From Sphingomonas leidyi (lineage in GTDB: Bacteria; Pseudomonadota; Alphaproteobacteria; Sphingomonadales; Sphingomonadaceae): a stretch of DNA of 64,000 nt. The translations under genes and the position numbers were made by a program. Below, in pieces: positions 31,716 to 41,712 of this stretch (position 1 is its first letter; every line of letters begins with the position of its first letter). Below the pieces are notes generated by a model. It was not told the origin of the DNA. It searched no databases and saw nothing but the letters and a program-made list of their open reading frames with translations. Location of the stretch: positions 248,001-312,000 of the forward strand of contig NZ_JAASQV010000002.1 of the NCBI RefSeq assembly GCF_011761945.1. The letters are read 5' to 3'.

Positions 31716-33302
31716 GTGGAGGGCCGCATCGATCTGGCACATGAAGCGGCGTTTCGGCTGGGCGGGCTCGAAGTGCGCCCGGCGCTGCGCCAGCTCGCCC
31801 GCGACGACGGCACCGAGGAAGTGCTCGAACCGCGGGTGATGCAGGTGCTCGTCGCGCTCGCCAGGGCAGACGGCGCGATCCTGAGCCGCGACGACCTGAC
31901 TCGCTCGTGCTGGGAGGGGCGCGTCGTGGGCGAGGACGCGATCAACCGCGTGATCTCGCGCCTGCGCCGCGCCGCCGAGGGGATCGGCCAGCGCAGCTTC
32001 CGGATCGAGACGGTCACCAAGGTGGGCTACCGGCTGATGCGCGCGGGCGATGCCGCCGATCTTCCCATATCGCGCGACGCCGCGCTGGAGGGGATGCGCA
32101 CCGAACTACACCGCCTGAAGCTCGATCGGCGCGCGATGTTCACCGGGGCCGGCGTGGCGCTGGCCGCGAGCGGCGGGTTCCTCGCCTGGCGCCGCTTCGG
32201 CATGGCGCCCTCCGTGCCTGGGCAGCAAAAACCGCCCGAGGACATTGCGCCACTGATGATCCAGGCGCAGATGGCGATGACCCAGGGCACGGTGGAGGGC
32301 AGCAACCAGGCGATCGGCCTGCTGCGCCGCGTGGTGCTGCTGCGGCCCGACTATGCCGATGGCTGGGGCCTGCTCGCCCTATCCTACTCGGCGGCGGCGG
32401 TCGGCTGGCCGCAACGGTTCGAAGCGGACATGCGCACCCGCGCCGCCGAGGCGCGTCGCCGCGCCCTGGCGCTCGATCCCCGCAATGCCTATGCCCTCGC
32501 CGCGGAGGGGCTGGGCAAGCCGGTGCTCGGCAACTGGCTCGCCGCCGAGCGCGGGCTGCGCACCAGCCTCGCCCAGCATCCCGGCAACGAGATGCTGACC
32601 AGCGCGCTGGCCGGCATGATGCTGGGCGTGGGCCGCTGCGCGGAGGCCGCCAACCTGCTGGACGGGATCTGGAGGCGCATGCCGCCCAATCCGGGCCTCG
32701 CCTATACGCACATCCAGACCCTGTGGGCCACCGGCCGGCTCGACGAAGCCGACAAGGCGATGGACGACGCGGTCGCGCTATTCCCCACCCATTTCGCGGT
32801 GTGGTTCACGCGCTTCTACGTGCTGATGTATACCGGCCGCGCGCGCGAGGCGATCGCGCTGGGCGAAAATCGCGAGACGCGCCCGACCGGCATCCCCGAC
32901 TGGAATTTCGCACAGGTGCTGACGGTGGCGCGCGCGATGCTCAGCCGGGCACCGCGCGATATCGACGCTGCCGTCGCCGCTGCGCTCGAAGGCGCGCATC
33001 GCGGCGCGGGCTTCGCCGAGAACGGCATGCAGTTCCTGTCCGCGCTCGGCCGGCCGGACGAGGCCTTCGCCGTCGCCGACGCCTATTTCTTCGCCCGCGG
33101 CTTCGATCCGGGCGAGCTGCGCTTTTCCACCGAACAGGGCACCTATACGCGGCGCAGCGCCCGGCGCACCCATATGCTGTTCCTGCCCTCGACCACGGCG
33201 ATGCGCGCCGATCCGCGCTTCCTGCGCCTTGCCGAGGAGATCGGGCTGGTCCGCTACTGGAAGGACGCGGGCGTGCGACCCGACTATCAGGCGACGGGCT
33301 GA
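31716..33302 (+). CDS. CadC-like winged-helix regulator with membrane helix and TPR-like domain
   Basis: About 528 residues. The N-terminal ~105 residues are a Trans_reg_C winged helix (LEPRVMQVLVALARADGAIL, then INRVISRLRRA and FRIETVTKVGYRL). One membrane helix follows at about 141-158, and the rest is a helical TPR-like domain (NAYALAAEGLG, NPGLAYTHIQTLWATGRLDEA). This is the layout of membrane-bound one-component regulators such as CadC. The start is a GTG at 31716 behind GGGAGGGG; an in-frame GTG at 31680 would touch the repeat array. It likely controls itself and urcA. Its end overlaps the convergent CoA-binding gene by 16 bases. Confidence 0.85.
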   Translation: MEGRIDLAHEAAFRLGGLEVRPALRQLARDDGTEEVLEPRVMQVLVALARADGAILSRDDLTRSCWEGRVVGEDAINRVISRLRRAAEGIGQRSFRIETVTKVGYRLMRAGDAADLPISRDAALEGMRTELHRLKLDRRAMFTGAGVALAASGGFLAWRRFGMAPSVPGQQKPPEDIAPLMIQAQMAMTQGTVEGSNQAIGLLRRVVLLRPDYADGWGLLALSYSAAAVGWPQRFEADMRTRAAEARRRALALDPRNAYALAAEGLGKPVLGNWLAAERGLRTSLAQHPGNEMLTSALAGMMLGVGRCAEAANLLDGIWRRMPPNPGLAYTHIQTLWATGRLDEADKAMDDAVALFPTHFAVWFTRFYVLMYTGRAREAIALGENRETRPTGIPDWNFAQVLTVARAMLSRAPRDIDAAVAAALEGAHRGAGFAENGMQFLSALGRPDEAFAVADAYFFARGFDPGELRFSTEQGTYTRRSARRTHMLFLPSTTAMRADPRFLRLAEEIGLVRYWKDAGVRPDYQATG

Positions 33303-33715
33303 ATCCCCAGCCGGGGGATCTCGATCGCCGGGCAGCGATCCATCACCACCTTGAGGCCCGCCGCCTCGGCGCGGGCGGCAGCTTCGGCGTTGATCACGCC
33401 CAATTGCATCCACACCGCCCTGGCGCCGGCAGCGATCGCCTCGTCCACCGCCTCGCCGGCGGCCTGGGGGCGGCGGAAGATGTCGACCAAGTCGATCGGC
33501 TCGCCGATCTGGGAGAGCGCGCGGAACACGAACTCGCCATGCACATGCTCGCCGGTGATCTGCGGATTGACCGGGATCACGCGGTAGCCCTGGCGCTGGA
33601 GAAAGGCCATCACGCCATAGCTCGGCCGATCGGGCCGATCGGATGCGCCGATCATCGCGATGGTGCGCACGCTCTCCAGCAGCGCCCTGATGTCCTCGTC
33701 CCGCGTCAGCGGCAT
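33287..33715 (-). CDS. CoA-binding domain protein (YccU-like)
   Basis: A 142-residue single-domain Rossmann protein. It has the CoA-binding pattern TIAMIGASDRPDRPSYGVM, GYRVIPVNP and DIFRRPQAAGEAVDEAI, then VWMQLGV and a C-terminal VMDRCPAIE. These proteins resemble the CoA-binding domain of succinyl-CoA synthetase; the cellular role is not established. It is 4 bases downstream of the Mrp-type ATPase gene, so the two form an operon. Confidence 0.9.
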   Translation of the reverse strand: MPLTRDEDIRALLESVRTIAMIGASDRPDRPSYGVMAFLQRQGYRVIPVNPQITGEHVHGEFVFRALSQIGEPIDLVDIFRRPQAAGEAVDEAIAAGARAVWMQLGVINAEAAARAEAAGLKVVMDRCPAIEIPRLGIQPVA

Positions 33716-33719
33716 CGCT

Positions 33720-34676
33720 TCATCCTTTCAGCCAGTCGTCCACCCGCCCCGCCAATCCGGCAAACAGCTGGGCCGCGGGTCCGTTCCCCGCGGCCGGCGG
33801 CTCGCCCGCGTCGGAAGCGGCGCGGATCGCCATCTCGAGCGGCACGCGGCCGAGGAACGGAATGCCGAGCTTCGCCGCCGCCGCCTCGGCGCCGCCCGCC
33901 CCGAACGGATCGGAGACTTCGCCGCAATGCGGGCAGGCATAGCCCGACATGTTCTCGATCAGGCCGATCACCGGTACGCCGGCCTTGTTGAACAGGTCGA
34001 TCGCCCGGGTGGCGTCGATCAGCGCCAGGTCCTGCGGCGTGGAGACGATCACCGCGCCCGCCGGCTTGTGCTTCTGGATCATCGTGAGCTGCACGTCGCC
34101 GGTGCCCGGCGGCAGATCGAGCACCAGCAGCTCGGCATCGCCCCAATCGGCATCGACCAGCTGGCCGAGCGCGCCGCCCGCCATCGGCCCGCGCCAGGCG
34201 ATCGCCTGCCCCTCGGCCACCAGCCCGCCCATCGACAGCATCGGCACGCCGAAACGGGTCTCGACCGGCAGCAACACTTTCTCACGCGCCTGGGGCCGCA
34301 CGCCCTCCACGCCCATCAGCCTCGGCTGCGAGGGGCCGTAGATGTCGGCATCGACCAGCCCGACCCGGCGCCCGCGCGCGTGCAGCGCGATGGCGAGGTT
34401 GGCCGCGACGGTCGACTTGCCCACTCCGCCCTTGCCGCTCGCCACCGCGATCAGCCGCCGGGTGCGGCGCTCGCTGGTCATCAGCACGCGCACCGCGTCG
34501 ATCCCCGGCAGGGCGGCAGCGGCGGCGCGGACATCGGCTTCGAGCTCTGCGCGCGCGGCTTCGCCGAGCCCGGTCACGTCGAGCACGATGCTGGCGCGGG
34601 CCCCTTCGAGACGGGCAGTGGCACGGCCGGCGGAGACGGGTTCGAGCGCGGCCGCAAGGGCTTCATTGTCGGTCAT
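33720..34676 (-). CDS. Mrp/ApbC-type iron-sulfur carrier ATPase
   Basis: A 318-residue P-loop protein that carries and transfers Fe-S clusters. The N-terminal ~70 residues are a degenerate MIP18/DUF59-like domain. Then comes the deviant Walker A GKGGVGKST (residues 81-89), a Walker B-like LLVLDLPPGTGD, and the cluster-binding C-P-H-C in MSGYACPHCGEV, followed by a second nucleotide contact region. The start ATG at 34676 is chosen over an upstream extension. It is divergent from hflK with a 70-base gap that holds a good -10-like CTATAAAG on the hflK side. Confidence 0.93.
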   Translation of the reverse strand: MTDNEALAAALEPVSAGRATARLEGARASIVLDVTGLGEAARAELEADVRAAAAALPGIDAVRVLMTSERRTRRLIAVASGKGGVGKSTVAANLAIALHARGRRVGLVDADIYGPSQPRLMGVEGVRPQAREKVLLPVETRFGVPMLSMGGLVAEGQAIAWRGPMAGGALGQLVDADWGDAELLVLDLPPGTGDVQLTMIQKHKPAGAVIVSTPQDLALIDATRAIDLFNKAGVPVIGLIENMSGYACPHCGEVSDPFGAGGAEAAAAKLGIPFLGRVPLEMAIRAASDAGEPPAAGNGPAAQLFAGLAGRVDDWLKG

Positions 34677-34746
34677 CGCGTGCCAGATAGGCGCACAATC
34701 GCCGCGCGCCACTGTAAATCCGCGCGCACGCCCCTATAAAGGCGCA

Positions 34747-35856
34747 ATGGCAAACCTGATGAGCTGGCTGGGCAAGGCCGGTATTCTGCAGAACGAAGCC
34801 CCCAAGAGCCCCTGGGGCTCCGGCGGCGGCAGTGGAAATGGCGGTGGCTCGGGCGACGGCAAGGGCGGCTCCGGCGGCGGGCCGCGCAACCCCTGGTCCT
34901 TCCCGCCCGAGGGGCGGCGCCCCCGCTCCGGCGGCGGCGATGGCGGCGGCGGCGGTGGCGGCCTGTTCGAAGAGCTGTTCCGCCGCGCGCGCGGCGGCGG
35001 CTTTCCCGGAGCGCCGGGCGGCGCCCGGCTCTGGGCCCTGGTGATCGTCGGCCTGTTGCTGATCTGGGTGATCTTCACCAGCTTCCACACGATCGGCCCG
35101 CGCGAGCGCGGCGTGGTCACCACGCTCGGCCGCTATACCGGCACGCTCGATTCGGGCGTGAAGTTCACGTTGCCGGCACCGATCCAGATGGTCGACGTCG
35201 TCGATGTCGGCAGCGTGCGCACCGAGAAATTCCCCGAGAGCGGCGCCAACCTGATGCTCACCGGCGATCAGAACATCGTCGATCTCGCCTATTCGGTGAA
35301 CTGGTATATCACCGACGCAGCCGACTATTCCTTCCAGATCAAGGATCCGAAGGAAACGGTGAAGGATACCGCCGAGAGCGCGATGCGCGCGGTGATCGCC
35401 ACCACCACCCTCACCGAGGCGATCGGCGAGGGCCAGGGCAGGATCTCGTCCGACGTGCAGGCGGCGATGCAGAAGATCCTCGACGAATATCATGCCGGCA
35501 TCCGCGTCCAGAGCGTCGCGCTCACCAAGGCCGCGGCGCCCGAGCAGGTGGACGACGCCTTCAAGGCGGTCCAGGCCGCGCAGCAGGGCGCCCAGGGCGC
35601 ACGCAACAATGCCAATGGCTACGCCCAGCAGGTGATCGCCGTCGCGCAGGGCGAGGCCGCCGAGTTCGACAAGATCTACGAGCAGTACAAGACCGCTCCC
35701 CAGGTCACGCGCCGCCGCCTCTATTACGAGACGATGGAGCAAGTGCTCGCGCGTACCAACAAGACGATCGTCGAGGCGCCCGGCGTCACCCCCTATCTGC
35801 CGCTGCCGGGGATCCGCCCCGATGCCGGCAAGGCCCAGCAGGGAGACCAGAAATGA
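34747..35856 (+). CDS. hflK: FtsH modulator HflK
   Basis: A 369-residue SPFH-family membrane protein. The first ~85 residues are an unusually long glycine/serine-rich cytoplasmic tail. One membrane helix follows (LWALVIVGLLLIWVIFTSF, about residues 97-115), then the band-7 domain (GPRERGVVTTLGRY through NLVDLAYSVNWYI-like strands) and a helical C-terminus (AAEFDKIYEQYKTAPQVTRRRLYYE). With HflC it forms the ring that encloses and restrains the FtsH protease. It overlaps hflC by 4 bases. Confidence 0.96.
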   Translation: MANLMSWLGKAGILQNEAPKSPWGSGGGSGNGGGSGDGKGGSGGGPRNPWSFPPEGRRPRSGGGDGGGGGGGLFEELFRRARGGGFPGAPGGARLWALVIVGLLLIWVIFTSFHTIGPRERGVVTTLGRYTGTLDSGVKFTLPAPIQMVDVVDVGSVRTEKFPESGANLMLTGDQNIVDLAYSVNWYITDAADYSFQIKDPKETVKDTAESAMRAVIATTTLTEAIGEGQGRISSDVQAAMQKILDEYHAGIRVQSVALTKAAAPEQVDDAFKAVQAAQQGAQGARNNANGYAQQVIAVAQGEAAEFDKIYEQYKTAPQVTRRRLYYETMEQVLARTNKTIVEAPGVTPYLPLPGIRPDAGKAQQGDQK

Positions 35857-36704
35857 CCTGGCTGCGCAGCCCCATCGGCATCGCCGTCGCGCTCATCGTC
35901 GCGGTGATCGTGGTGATGAGCACCGTCGCGATCGTGCCCGAGACCAAGCAGGCGGTGATCCTGCGGCTCGAACAGCCCAAGCGCGTGGTCAATGCCTGGC
36001 GCTCGGGCGAGACGTTCGGCCGCACCAATGCCGGGCCGATCTTCCGCATTCCGTTCATCGACCGGATCGTCTGGGTCGACAAGCGCGTGCTCTCGGTCGA
36101 CCTGCCCAACGAGCCGGTGCTCTCCACCGACCAGCTGCGGCTCCAGATCGATGCCTATGCCCGCTTCCGCGTCACCGATCCGCTCAAGATGGTCGTCTCC
36201 ATCGGCACCGAGGAGCGTGCGCGCGACCAGCTCCAGCCGCTGTTCCGCTCGGCGCTGCGCAACGAGCTCGGCAAGCGTCCCTCGGCGGTGCTGCTCAGCC
36301 CGGAGCGCGGCCAGGTGATGGACAATATCCAGGGCGCGCTCCAGCAGCTCGCCGCGCAATATGGCGTCTCCATCGTCGACGTGCGGATCAAGCAGACCGA
36401 GCTTCCCTCGGGCTCGCCGCTCGACAGCGCGTTCGAGCGGATGAAGACGGCGCGCTACCAGGAAGCCAAGACGATCGAGGCCCAGGGCATGAAGGACGCG
36501 CAGATCATCCGCGCCAACGCCGATGCCCAGGCCGCGCAGATCTATGCCCAGGCCTTCAACAAGGATCCGGAATTCTATGATTTCTGGCGCGCGATGCGCT
36601 CGTATCGGACGACGTTCCTGAATACCGATCCGGCCAAGGGCGATACGTCGATCATCCTGTCGCCGAACAATTCCTATCTGAAGGAATTCATGGGGCAACG
36701 ATGA
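35853..36704 (+). CDS. hflC: FtsH modulator HflC
   Basis: A 283-residue SPFH protein with an N-terminal membrane helix (about residues 7-26), the band-7 core (ETKQAVILRLEQPKR, YARFRVTDPLKMV) and the AEAxxI-like helical tail ending in NPEFYDFWRAMRSYR-like sequence. It is the partner of HflK, and both act at the membrane around FtsH. Its ATG overlaps the hflK stop. The gene lies 94 bases before a DegP-type protease gene, a linkage typical of alphaproteobacteria and Gram-negative envelope quality control. Confidence 0.96.
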   Translation: MTWLRSPIGIAVALIVAVIVVMSTVAIVPETKQAVILRLEQPKRVVNAWRSGETFGRTNAGPIFRIPFIDRIVWVDKRVLSVDLPNEPVLSTDQLRLQIDAYARFRVTDPLKMVVSIGTEERARDQLQPLFRSALRNELGKRPSAVLLSPERGQVMDNIQGALQQLAAQYGVSIVDVRIKQTELPSGSPLDSAFERMKTARYQEAKTIEAQGMKDAQIIRANADAQAAQIYAQAFNKDPEFYDFWRAMRSYRTTFLNTDPAKGDTSIILSPNNSYLKEFMGQR

Positions 36705-36722
36705 GCCTTTCGATCCGTTCAT

Positions 36723-36739
36723 ATTCAATCGCCGTTCAG
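36723..36739 (+). promoter_or_regulatory. Putative response-regulator box before degP (TTCA-N7-TTCA)
   Basis: ATTCAA and GTTCAG separated by 5 bases, with TTCA at 36724 and 36735 (period 11). These are the same two hexamers, in reversed order, as in the box before the PepSY/regulator/kinase operon at 23204. A further TTCA lies at 36718. It is 60 bases before the degP start, a suitable place for an activator site. Confidence 0.55.
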
Positions 36740-36798
36740 CATTTCGGCGCAAATATTCCGTTCGAACGCTTTTCCTTCGTCTGAGAGGACCGACTCAC

Positions 36799-38295
36799 GT
36801 GCGTTACGCTTACGCTCTCACTACCGCCATCCTGCTGAGCGGCGCCGCCGCGACGATGACGCTCAACCAGCCGGCCGGTGCGCAGACCGCGCAGAACGAG
36901 CCCGGCGCGATCCAGGCCGCCGCGCCCAAGGCCGGCGCGCCGATGAGCTTCGCCGACATGGTCGCCAAGCTGCAGCCGGCGGTCGTCAACATCTCGACCA
37001 CGCAGCGCGTGACGATGAACGCCAATCCGTTCGCCGGCACGCCGTTCGAGGCGTTCGGCGGCGGCAACCAGCCGGTCACGCGCCAGGCCGAATCGCTCGG
37101 CTCGGGCTTCCTGATCTCGGCCGACGGCTATGTCGTGACCAACAATCACGTCATCTCGGCGGGCGCGCGCGGCGCCACCGTCGAATCGATCACGGTCACC
37201 CTGCCCGACAAGCGCGAGTTCAAGGCCAAGCTGATCGGCAACGACGCGCAGTCGGACCTCGCCGTGCTCAAGATCGAAGGCACCAACCTGCCCTTCGTGA
37301 AGTTCGGCGATTCGACGAGCGCCCGGGTGGGCGACTGGGTCGTCGCGATCGGCAATCCGTTCGGGCTGGGCGGCTCGGTCACCGCCGGCATCGTCTCGGC
37401 CCTGCACCGCGTCACCGGCCAGGGCGGCGCCTATGACCGCTTCATCCAGACCGACGCCTCGATCAATCGCGGCAATTCGGGCGGCCCGATGTTCGACCTG
37501 AACGGCAATGTGATCGGCATCAACTCGCAGATCCTGTCGCCCACCGGCGGCAATGTCGGCATCGGCTTCGCGATCCCGGCGGAAGAAGCCAAGCCGGTGA
37601 TCGACACGCTGATGAAGGGCGGCAAGATCGCCCGCGGCTATCTCGGCATCGGCATGCAGGACCTGACCGACGACATCGCCGACGGCCTTGGCGTGCCCAA
37701 GGGCCAGGGCACCGTCGTCGCCCGCGTCGAGCCGGGCCAGCCGGCGGAGAAGGCCGGGCTCAAGCAGGGCGACGTGATCGTCAAGGTCGACGGCAAGGCC
37801 GTCACGCCCGATCAGACGCTGTCCTATCTCGTCGCGAATGTGAAGCCGGGCACCCGCGTGCCGCTCGAGCTTTACCGCGACGGCAAGCGCCAGACGCTGA
37901 ACATCGTGGTCGGCACGCGCCCCCCCGAGGAACAGCTCGCCCAGTTCGATCCGAACGACGAGAATTCGGGCCCGGGCGGCGGCGACACGGAGACGATGGC
38001 CGCGGCTTCGCTCGGCGTGCAGGTGGCACCGCTCACCCCGCAGATCGCCCAGAGCGTGGGCGTCAACCCGAGCACCACCGGCGTGGTCGTGCTCCAGGTG
38101 AGCCAGGCGAGCGACGCGGCGGGCAAGGGCCTGCAGCGCGGCGACGTGATCACCACGGTCAACCGCCAGCCGGTGGCCAGCGCGGCCGATGTCGCCAAGC
38201 AGGTCCAGGCGGCGAAGAGCGCGGGCAAGGGCAATGTCCTGCTCTGGGTCCAGCGCCGCGCCCTTGGCCGCTTCGTCTCGGTCGGCATCAACTAA
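36799..38295 (+). CDS. DegP/HtrA-type periplasmic serine protease
   Basis: A 498-residue Do-type protease that degrades or refolds misfolded periplasmic proteins. A signal peptide spans about residues 1-29 (ends GAQT). The catalytic triad is H117 (NNHVIS), D153 (SDLAVLK) and S227 (RGNSGGPMF). Two PDZ domains follow ([10 protein letters not shown]; then [12 protein letters not shown]). The GTG start at 36799 has GAGAGGAC 8-15 bases upstream. It lies after hflKC but with its own 94-base gap and a regulator box. The linker between the PDZ domains is Gly/Asp-rich. Confidence 0.95.
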   Translation: MRYAYALTTAILLSGAAATMTLNQPAGAQTAQNEPGAIQAAAPKAGAPMSFADMVAKLQPAVVNISTTQRVTMNANPFAGTPFEAFGGGNQPVTRQAESLGSGFLISADGYVVTNNHVISAGARGATVESITVTLPDKREFKAKLIGNDAQSDLAVLKIEGTNLPFVKFGDSTSARVGDWVVAIGNPFGLGGSVTAGIVSALHRVTGQGGAYDRFIQTDASINRGNSGGPMFDLNGNVIGINSQILSPTGGNVGIGFAIPAEEAKPVIDTLMKGGKIARGYLGIGMQDLTDDIADGLGVPKGQGTVVARVEPGQPAEKAGLKQGDVIVKVDGKAVTPDQTLSYLVANVKPGTRVPLELYRDGKRQTLNIVVGTRPPEEQLAQFDPNDENSGPGGGDTETMAAASLGVQVAPLTPQIAQSVGVNPSTTGVVVLQVSQASDAAGKGLQRGDVITTVNRQPVASAADVAKQVQAAKSAGKGNVLLWVQRRALGRFVSVGIN

Positions 38296-38366
38296 AACCC
38301 TGCCCGATCGGGCTGACGAATGCCCGTTTCTCCTCTATCCCGGACTCCCAGGTTAGGAGTCGACGG

Positions 38367-40034
38367 ATGGCGGGAGAGACGGGCATCTTCATTGGCGCGG
38401 GCGCCGGCGGCGCGAAGCCGCAGTTCCTGGTCCTCAGGCGCGCCAACCGGCACGGGCTGATCGCGGGCGCGACCGGCACCGGCAAGACGGTGACGATCCA
38501 GGGCATCATCGAGGGCCTCTCGAACGCCGGCGTCCCCTGTTTCGTGGCGGACGTGAAGGGCGATCTGTCCGGCCTCGCCATGGCCGGCTCGCCCACCGCC
38601 AAGACGCACGAGATCTTCAAGGCGCGCGCCGCCGAGATCGGCCTGACCGACTGGGCCTATGCCGATACGCCGGTGCAGTTCTGGGACCTGTACGGCGAGC
38701 AGGGCCATCCGATCCGCACCACCATTTCCGAGATGGGCCCGCTGCTGCTCGCCCGGCTGATGGACCTCAACGAAGTGCAGGAAGGCGTGCTCACCATCGC
38801 CTTCACCGTTGCCGACAAGGACGGGCTGCTGCTGCTCGACCTGGACGACCTGCAGGCCATGCTCGCCCACTGCGCCGAGCGGGCGGACGAGCTCACCGCC
38901 ACCTATGGCAATGTCTCGAAGCAATCGGTCGGCGCGATCCAGCGCTCGCTGCTCCAGCTGCGCAGCCAGGGCGGCGCCAATTTCTTCGGCGAGCCGGCGC
39001 TCGCGATCCAGGATTTCCTGGGCACCGACGACAAGGGCCGCGGACTGGTCAACGTCCTCGCCGCCGACAAGCTGATGTCCAGCCCCAAGCTCTATGCAAC
39101 CTTCCTGCTCTGGCTGCTCTCCGCGCTGTTCGAATCGCTTCCCGAAGTCGGCGATCCCGACAAGCCCAAGCTCGCCTTCTTCTTCGACGAGGCGCATCTG
39201 CTGTTCGACGATGCGCCCAAGGCACTGCTCGACAAGATCGAGCAGGTCGTCCGCCTGATCCGTTCCAAGGGCGTCGGCGTCTATTTCATCACCCAGAACC
39301 CGATCGACGTGCCCGATACGATCGCCGGCCAGCTGGGCAACCGCGTCCAGCACGCGCTGCGCGCCTTCACCCCGCGCGACCAGCAGGCAGTGAAGGCGGC
39401 GGCCACCACCTTCCGCGCCAATCCCGGTATCGACGTCACCACCGCGATCACCGAGCTCAAGGTGGGGGAGGCGCTGGTCTCGCTGCTGCAGGAGGACGGC
39501 GCGCCGAGCCCGGTCGAGCGCACGCTGATCCGCCCGCCGGCCTCGCGCGTCGGCCCGGTCACGCCGGAGGAACGCAAGGTACTGATCCAGACCGACGCGA
39601 TCGGCACCCGGTACGACACCGTGGTCAACCGCGAATCCGCCGAGGAACTGCTCGCCGCCAAATCGGCCGAGGCCGCGGCGGCCGCCGCCGAGGCCCAGGC
39701 CAAGGACGCGGCGGAGAAGGCCGCCGCCGCCCAGGCCAAGGAAGATGCGCGGGTCGCCAAGGAAACCGAGCGCCAGCGCCTCGCCGATCAGCGCGACGCC
39801 GATCGCCAGGCCCGGCTCGACGCCCAGGCCCAGCGCCAGGCCGAGCGCGAGGCGGCGAACAACCCCTGGAACCGCGCGATCAACTCGGCCACGCGCTCCG
39901 CGTCCTCGGCGGCGGGCCGGGCAGTGGCGAACGAAGTCTCCAAGGCGATCTTCGGCGGCTCGCGCGGCACGGGCGGCGGGATCGTCGGCGGCCTGGTGCG
40001 CGGCGTGCTCGGCGGGCTGTTCAAGGGGCGGTGA
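38367..40034 (+). CDS. HerA-like helicase/ATPase (DUF853)
   Basis: A 555-residue ATPase of the DUF853 group, related to HerA/FtsK motors. Walker A is GATGTGKT (residues 34-41), a Walker B ([18 protein letters not shown]) follows, and later come [12 protein letters not shown] and an Arg-finger region. The C-terminal ~100 residues are an Ala/Glu/Lys/Gln coiled coil with a Gly-rich end carrying FKGR. Members are widespread but their DNA-processing role is not established. It starts 71 bases after degP and may be a separate unit. Confidence 0.9.
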   Translation: MAGETGIFIGAGAGGAKPQFLVLRRANRHGLIAGATGTGKTVTIQGIIEGLSNAGVPCFVADVKGDLSGLAMAGSPTAKTHEIFKARAAEIGLTDWAYADTPVQFWDLYGEQGHPIRTTISEMGPLLLARLMDLNEVQEGVLTIAFTVADKDGLLLLDLDDLQAMLAHCAERADELTATYGNVSKQSVGAIQRSLLQLRSQGGANFFGEPALAIQDFLGTDDKGRGLVNVLAADKLMSSPKLYATFLLWLLSALFESLPEVGDPDKPKLAFFFDEAHLLFDDAPKALLDKIEQVVRLIRSKGVGVYFITQNPIDVPDTIAGQLGNRVQHALRAFTPRDQQAVKAAATTFRANPGIDVTTAITELKVGEALVSLLQEDGAPSPVERTLIRPPASRVGPVTPEERKVLIQTDAIGTRYDTVVNRESAEELLAAKSAEAAAAAAEAQAKDAAEKAAAAQAKEDARVAKETERQRLADQRDADRQARLDAQAQRQAEREAANNPWNRAINSATRSASSAAGRAVANEVSKAIFGGSRGTGGGIVGGLVRGVLGGLFKGR

Positions 40035-40073
40035 GAACGGAGCCCCTCTCCTTCCGGGAGCGGGGCCTGAAGG

Positions 40074-41129
40074 TCACTCCCCCGCCCCATTGGCCAGAAA
40101 CTCCCGCCACAGCATCACCAGCACCGCCATCACGGCGGGGCCGATGAACAGACCGAACAGGCCGAGCGTCTCGACGCCGCCCAATATGCCGATCAGCACC
40201 CAGAGGAAGGGCAGCTGGGTCGCGCCGCCGATCATCGCCGGGCGGATGAAATGATCGGCGACGAAGATGATCGCGGTGCCGATCGCCACCACGGCGATCG
40301 CGCCGCCCACCGAGCCCTGGAGCAGCAGGAGCAACGCCGCGACGGCGAACATCGCCGGCGCGCCGAACGGAATCATCGCGGCGATCGCCGTGGCGCCGCC
40401 GAGCAGCAGCGGGTGCGGCACCCCGGCGACCAGATAGACGATCGCCATCAGCGCGCCCACGCCTAGCCCCACCAGCACCAACCCGTCGATCGTGCCGCGC
40501 ACCGAGCGGATCGCCTGCGCTCCCACGCGCTCGCCGGTGGGGCCGAAGAACCTGAGCACCGCGCGCCGGCCCTGGGCCAGCAGCGCATCGCGGTCGCGCA
40601 GCACGAAGAACAGGGTCAACAGCGTGAACCCGAACACCACCGCGCGATGGGCGACATTGGCGCCGATCATGCGCGAATGGATCAGCCACTCCCCGCCGCG
40701 GATCGCGCGGAGCTGCTGCGTGGCATCCTCGGGCCGGGCGAGATGCGTCTGCCACCAGTCGCGCACCGCTTCGCCGCCGATCGGCAGGCGCGCCACCCAG
40801 TCGGGCACCGGCACACCCTGCGCCTGGGCCTGGGCGATCCAGCTCGAAATGTCGTGCGCCTCGCGCAGCGCCTGGGCGATGCCGAAGGCGAGCGGCACCA
40901 GCACCACCAGGGCCGCCAGCGCAGTGATGATGAGCGGGATGACGATGCGGTGGGTACCCTTCATCCAGACGCGCAGCTTCAGATGCAGCGGATCGACCGC
41001 GATGGTGAGCACCACCGCCCAGAGCAGGGCCGGCACGAAGCCGTGCGCGATCCAGAGGCCGATGAGGAGCAGCGCGCCGACGAGCGCGAGGCGGGCCGCA
41101 CGCTGGGCGGTTTCGGTTCTGGCGTTCAT
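40074..41129 (-). CDS. AI-2E family (PerM-like) transporter
   Basis: A 351-residue permease of the AI-2 exporter/PerM family. It has about eight membrane helices in the usual arrangement: two early helices (LALVGALLLIGLWIAHG, ALLWAVVLTIAVDPL), a long amphipathic middle part, and four C-terminal helices ending in LLIGIL...GLFIGPAVMAVLVMLWREFL. Known members export autoinducer-2 or act as Na+/H+ antiporters; which applies here is unknown. A REP-like repeat lies just upstream of its start (41187-41269). Confidence 0.9.
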   Translation of the reverse strand: MNARTETAQRAARLALVGALLLIGLWIAHGFVPALLWAVVLTIAVDPLHLKLRVWMKGTHRIVIPLIITALAALVVLVPLAFGIAQALREAHDISSWIAQAQAQGVPVPDWVARLPIGGEAVRDWWQTHLARPEDATQQLRAIRGGEWLIHSRMIGANVAHRAVVFGFTLLTLFFVLRDRDALLAQGRRAVLRFFGPTGERVGAQAIRSVRGTIDGLVLVGLGVGALMAIVYLVAGVPHPLLLGGATAIAAMIPFGAPAMFAVAALLLLLQGSVGGAIAVVAIGTAIIFVADHFIRPAMIGGATQLPFLWVLIGILGGVETLGLFGLFIGPAVMAVLVMLWREFLANGAGE

Positions 41130-41186
41130 GGGGGGAGCGTAGCAGGACGCGGGCGCACCTCAACTCCCCCTCTCTGGTCCCGTTCT

Positions 41187-41269
41187 CGTCATCCCCGTGC
41201 AGGCGGGGACCCAGGGGTGCGGAACGGCGCCTTTCGTGACTCCGGATCCCCGCCTGCGCGGGGATGACG
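41187..41269. repeat. Double REP-like palindromic element
   Basis: CGTCATCCCCG ... CGGGGATGACG: two small GC-rich hairpins in inverted orientation inside an 83-base palindromic unit, in the 154-base gap between the ArsR/SRPBCC operon and the AI-2E gene. It resembles REP/MITE-like intergenic palindromes that recur many times in sphingomonad genomes. It may also limit read-through into the AI-2E gene. Confidence 0.7.
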
Positions 41270-41283
41270 GATATCGGGAGACC

Positions 41284-41712
41284 TCACGCCAGCCCCGCGG
41301 CCACCCCTTCCAGCCGATCGAGGAACATGCCCCAGCCATAGCGCGCGCCACCATAATTGGCGGCATTGGCGAAACCGGTCTGCTCCATGCGCAGCCGCGT
41401 GCCGCCCGCCACCGGCTCGATCGTCAGCGTCACTACCGATTCGAAGCGCGGCATCGCTTCCCCCTCGCCGCCGGTATCCCAGCTATAGCTGAGCCGCCGC
41501 CCCGGCTCGATCTCGCGCACCGCACAGTCGATCCGCCCGCTCCAGCCCGGCGCGCCCGGGCTTTGCAGCGTGAAGCGATGGCCGTCCTCCAGCGCGAAAT
41601 CATTGGGCAGCAGCCATTCCGCGATCAGGTGCGGCTGCGTGAGCGCGCGCCACAGCCGCTCGGGCGGATGGGGAAATTCGCGCTCCATCACCAGCGTGCG
41701 CGCCTCGGTCAT
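41284..41712 (-). CDS. SRPBCC/AHSA1-domain protein
   Basis: A 142-residue START/SRPBCC-fold protein of the AHSA1 (Aha1 C-terminal) type: MEREFPHPPERLWRALT, then a central beta-sheet with GWSGRIDCAVREIEPGRRLSYSW and a C-terminal helix with GWGMFLDRLEGVAAGLA. These proteins bind hydrophobic ligands and commonly pair with an ArsR repressor, as here: its ATG overlaps the ArsR gene's stop by 4 bases. Ligand unknown. Confidence 0.92.
   Translation of the reverse strand: MTEARTLVMEREFPHPPERLWRALTQPHLIAEWLLPNDFALEDGHRFTLQSPGAPGWSGRIDCAVREIEPGRRLSYSWDTGGEGEAMPRFESVVTLTIEPVAGGTRLRMEQTGFANAANYGGARYGWGMFLDRLEGVAAGLA

Noticed and set aside
38302..38313. Palindrome GCCCGATCGGGC after degP as a terminator
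   Set aside because: It has no loop or T tract; likely chance in GC-rich DNA.
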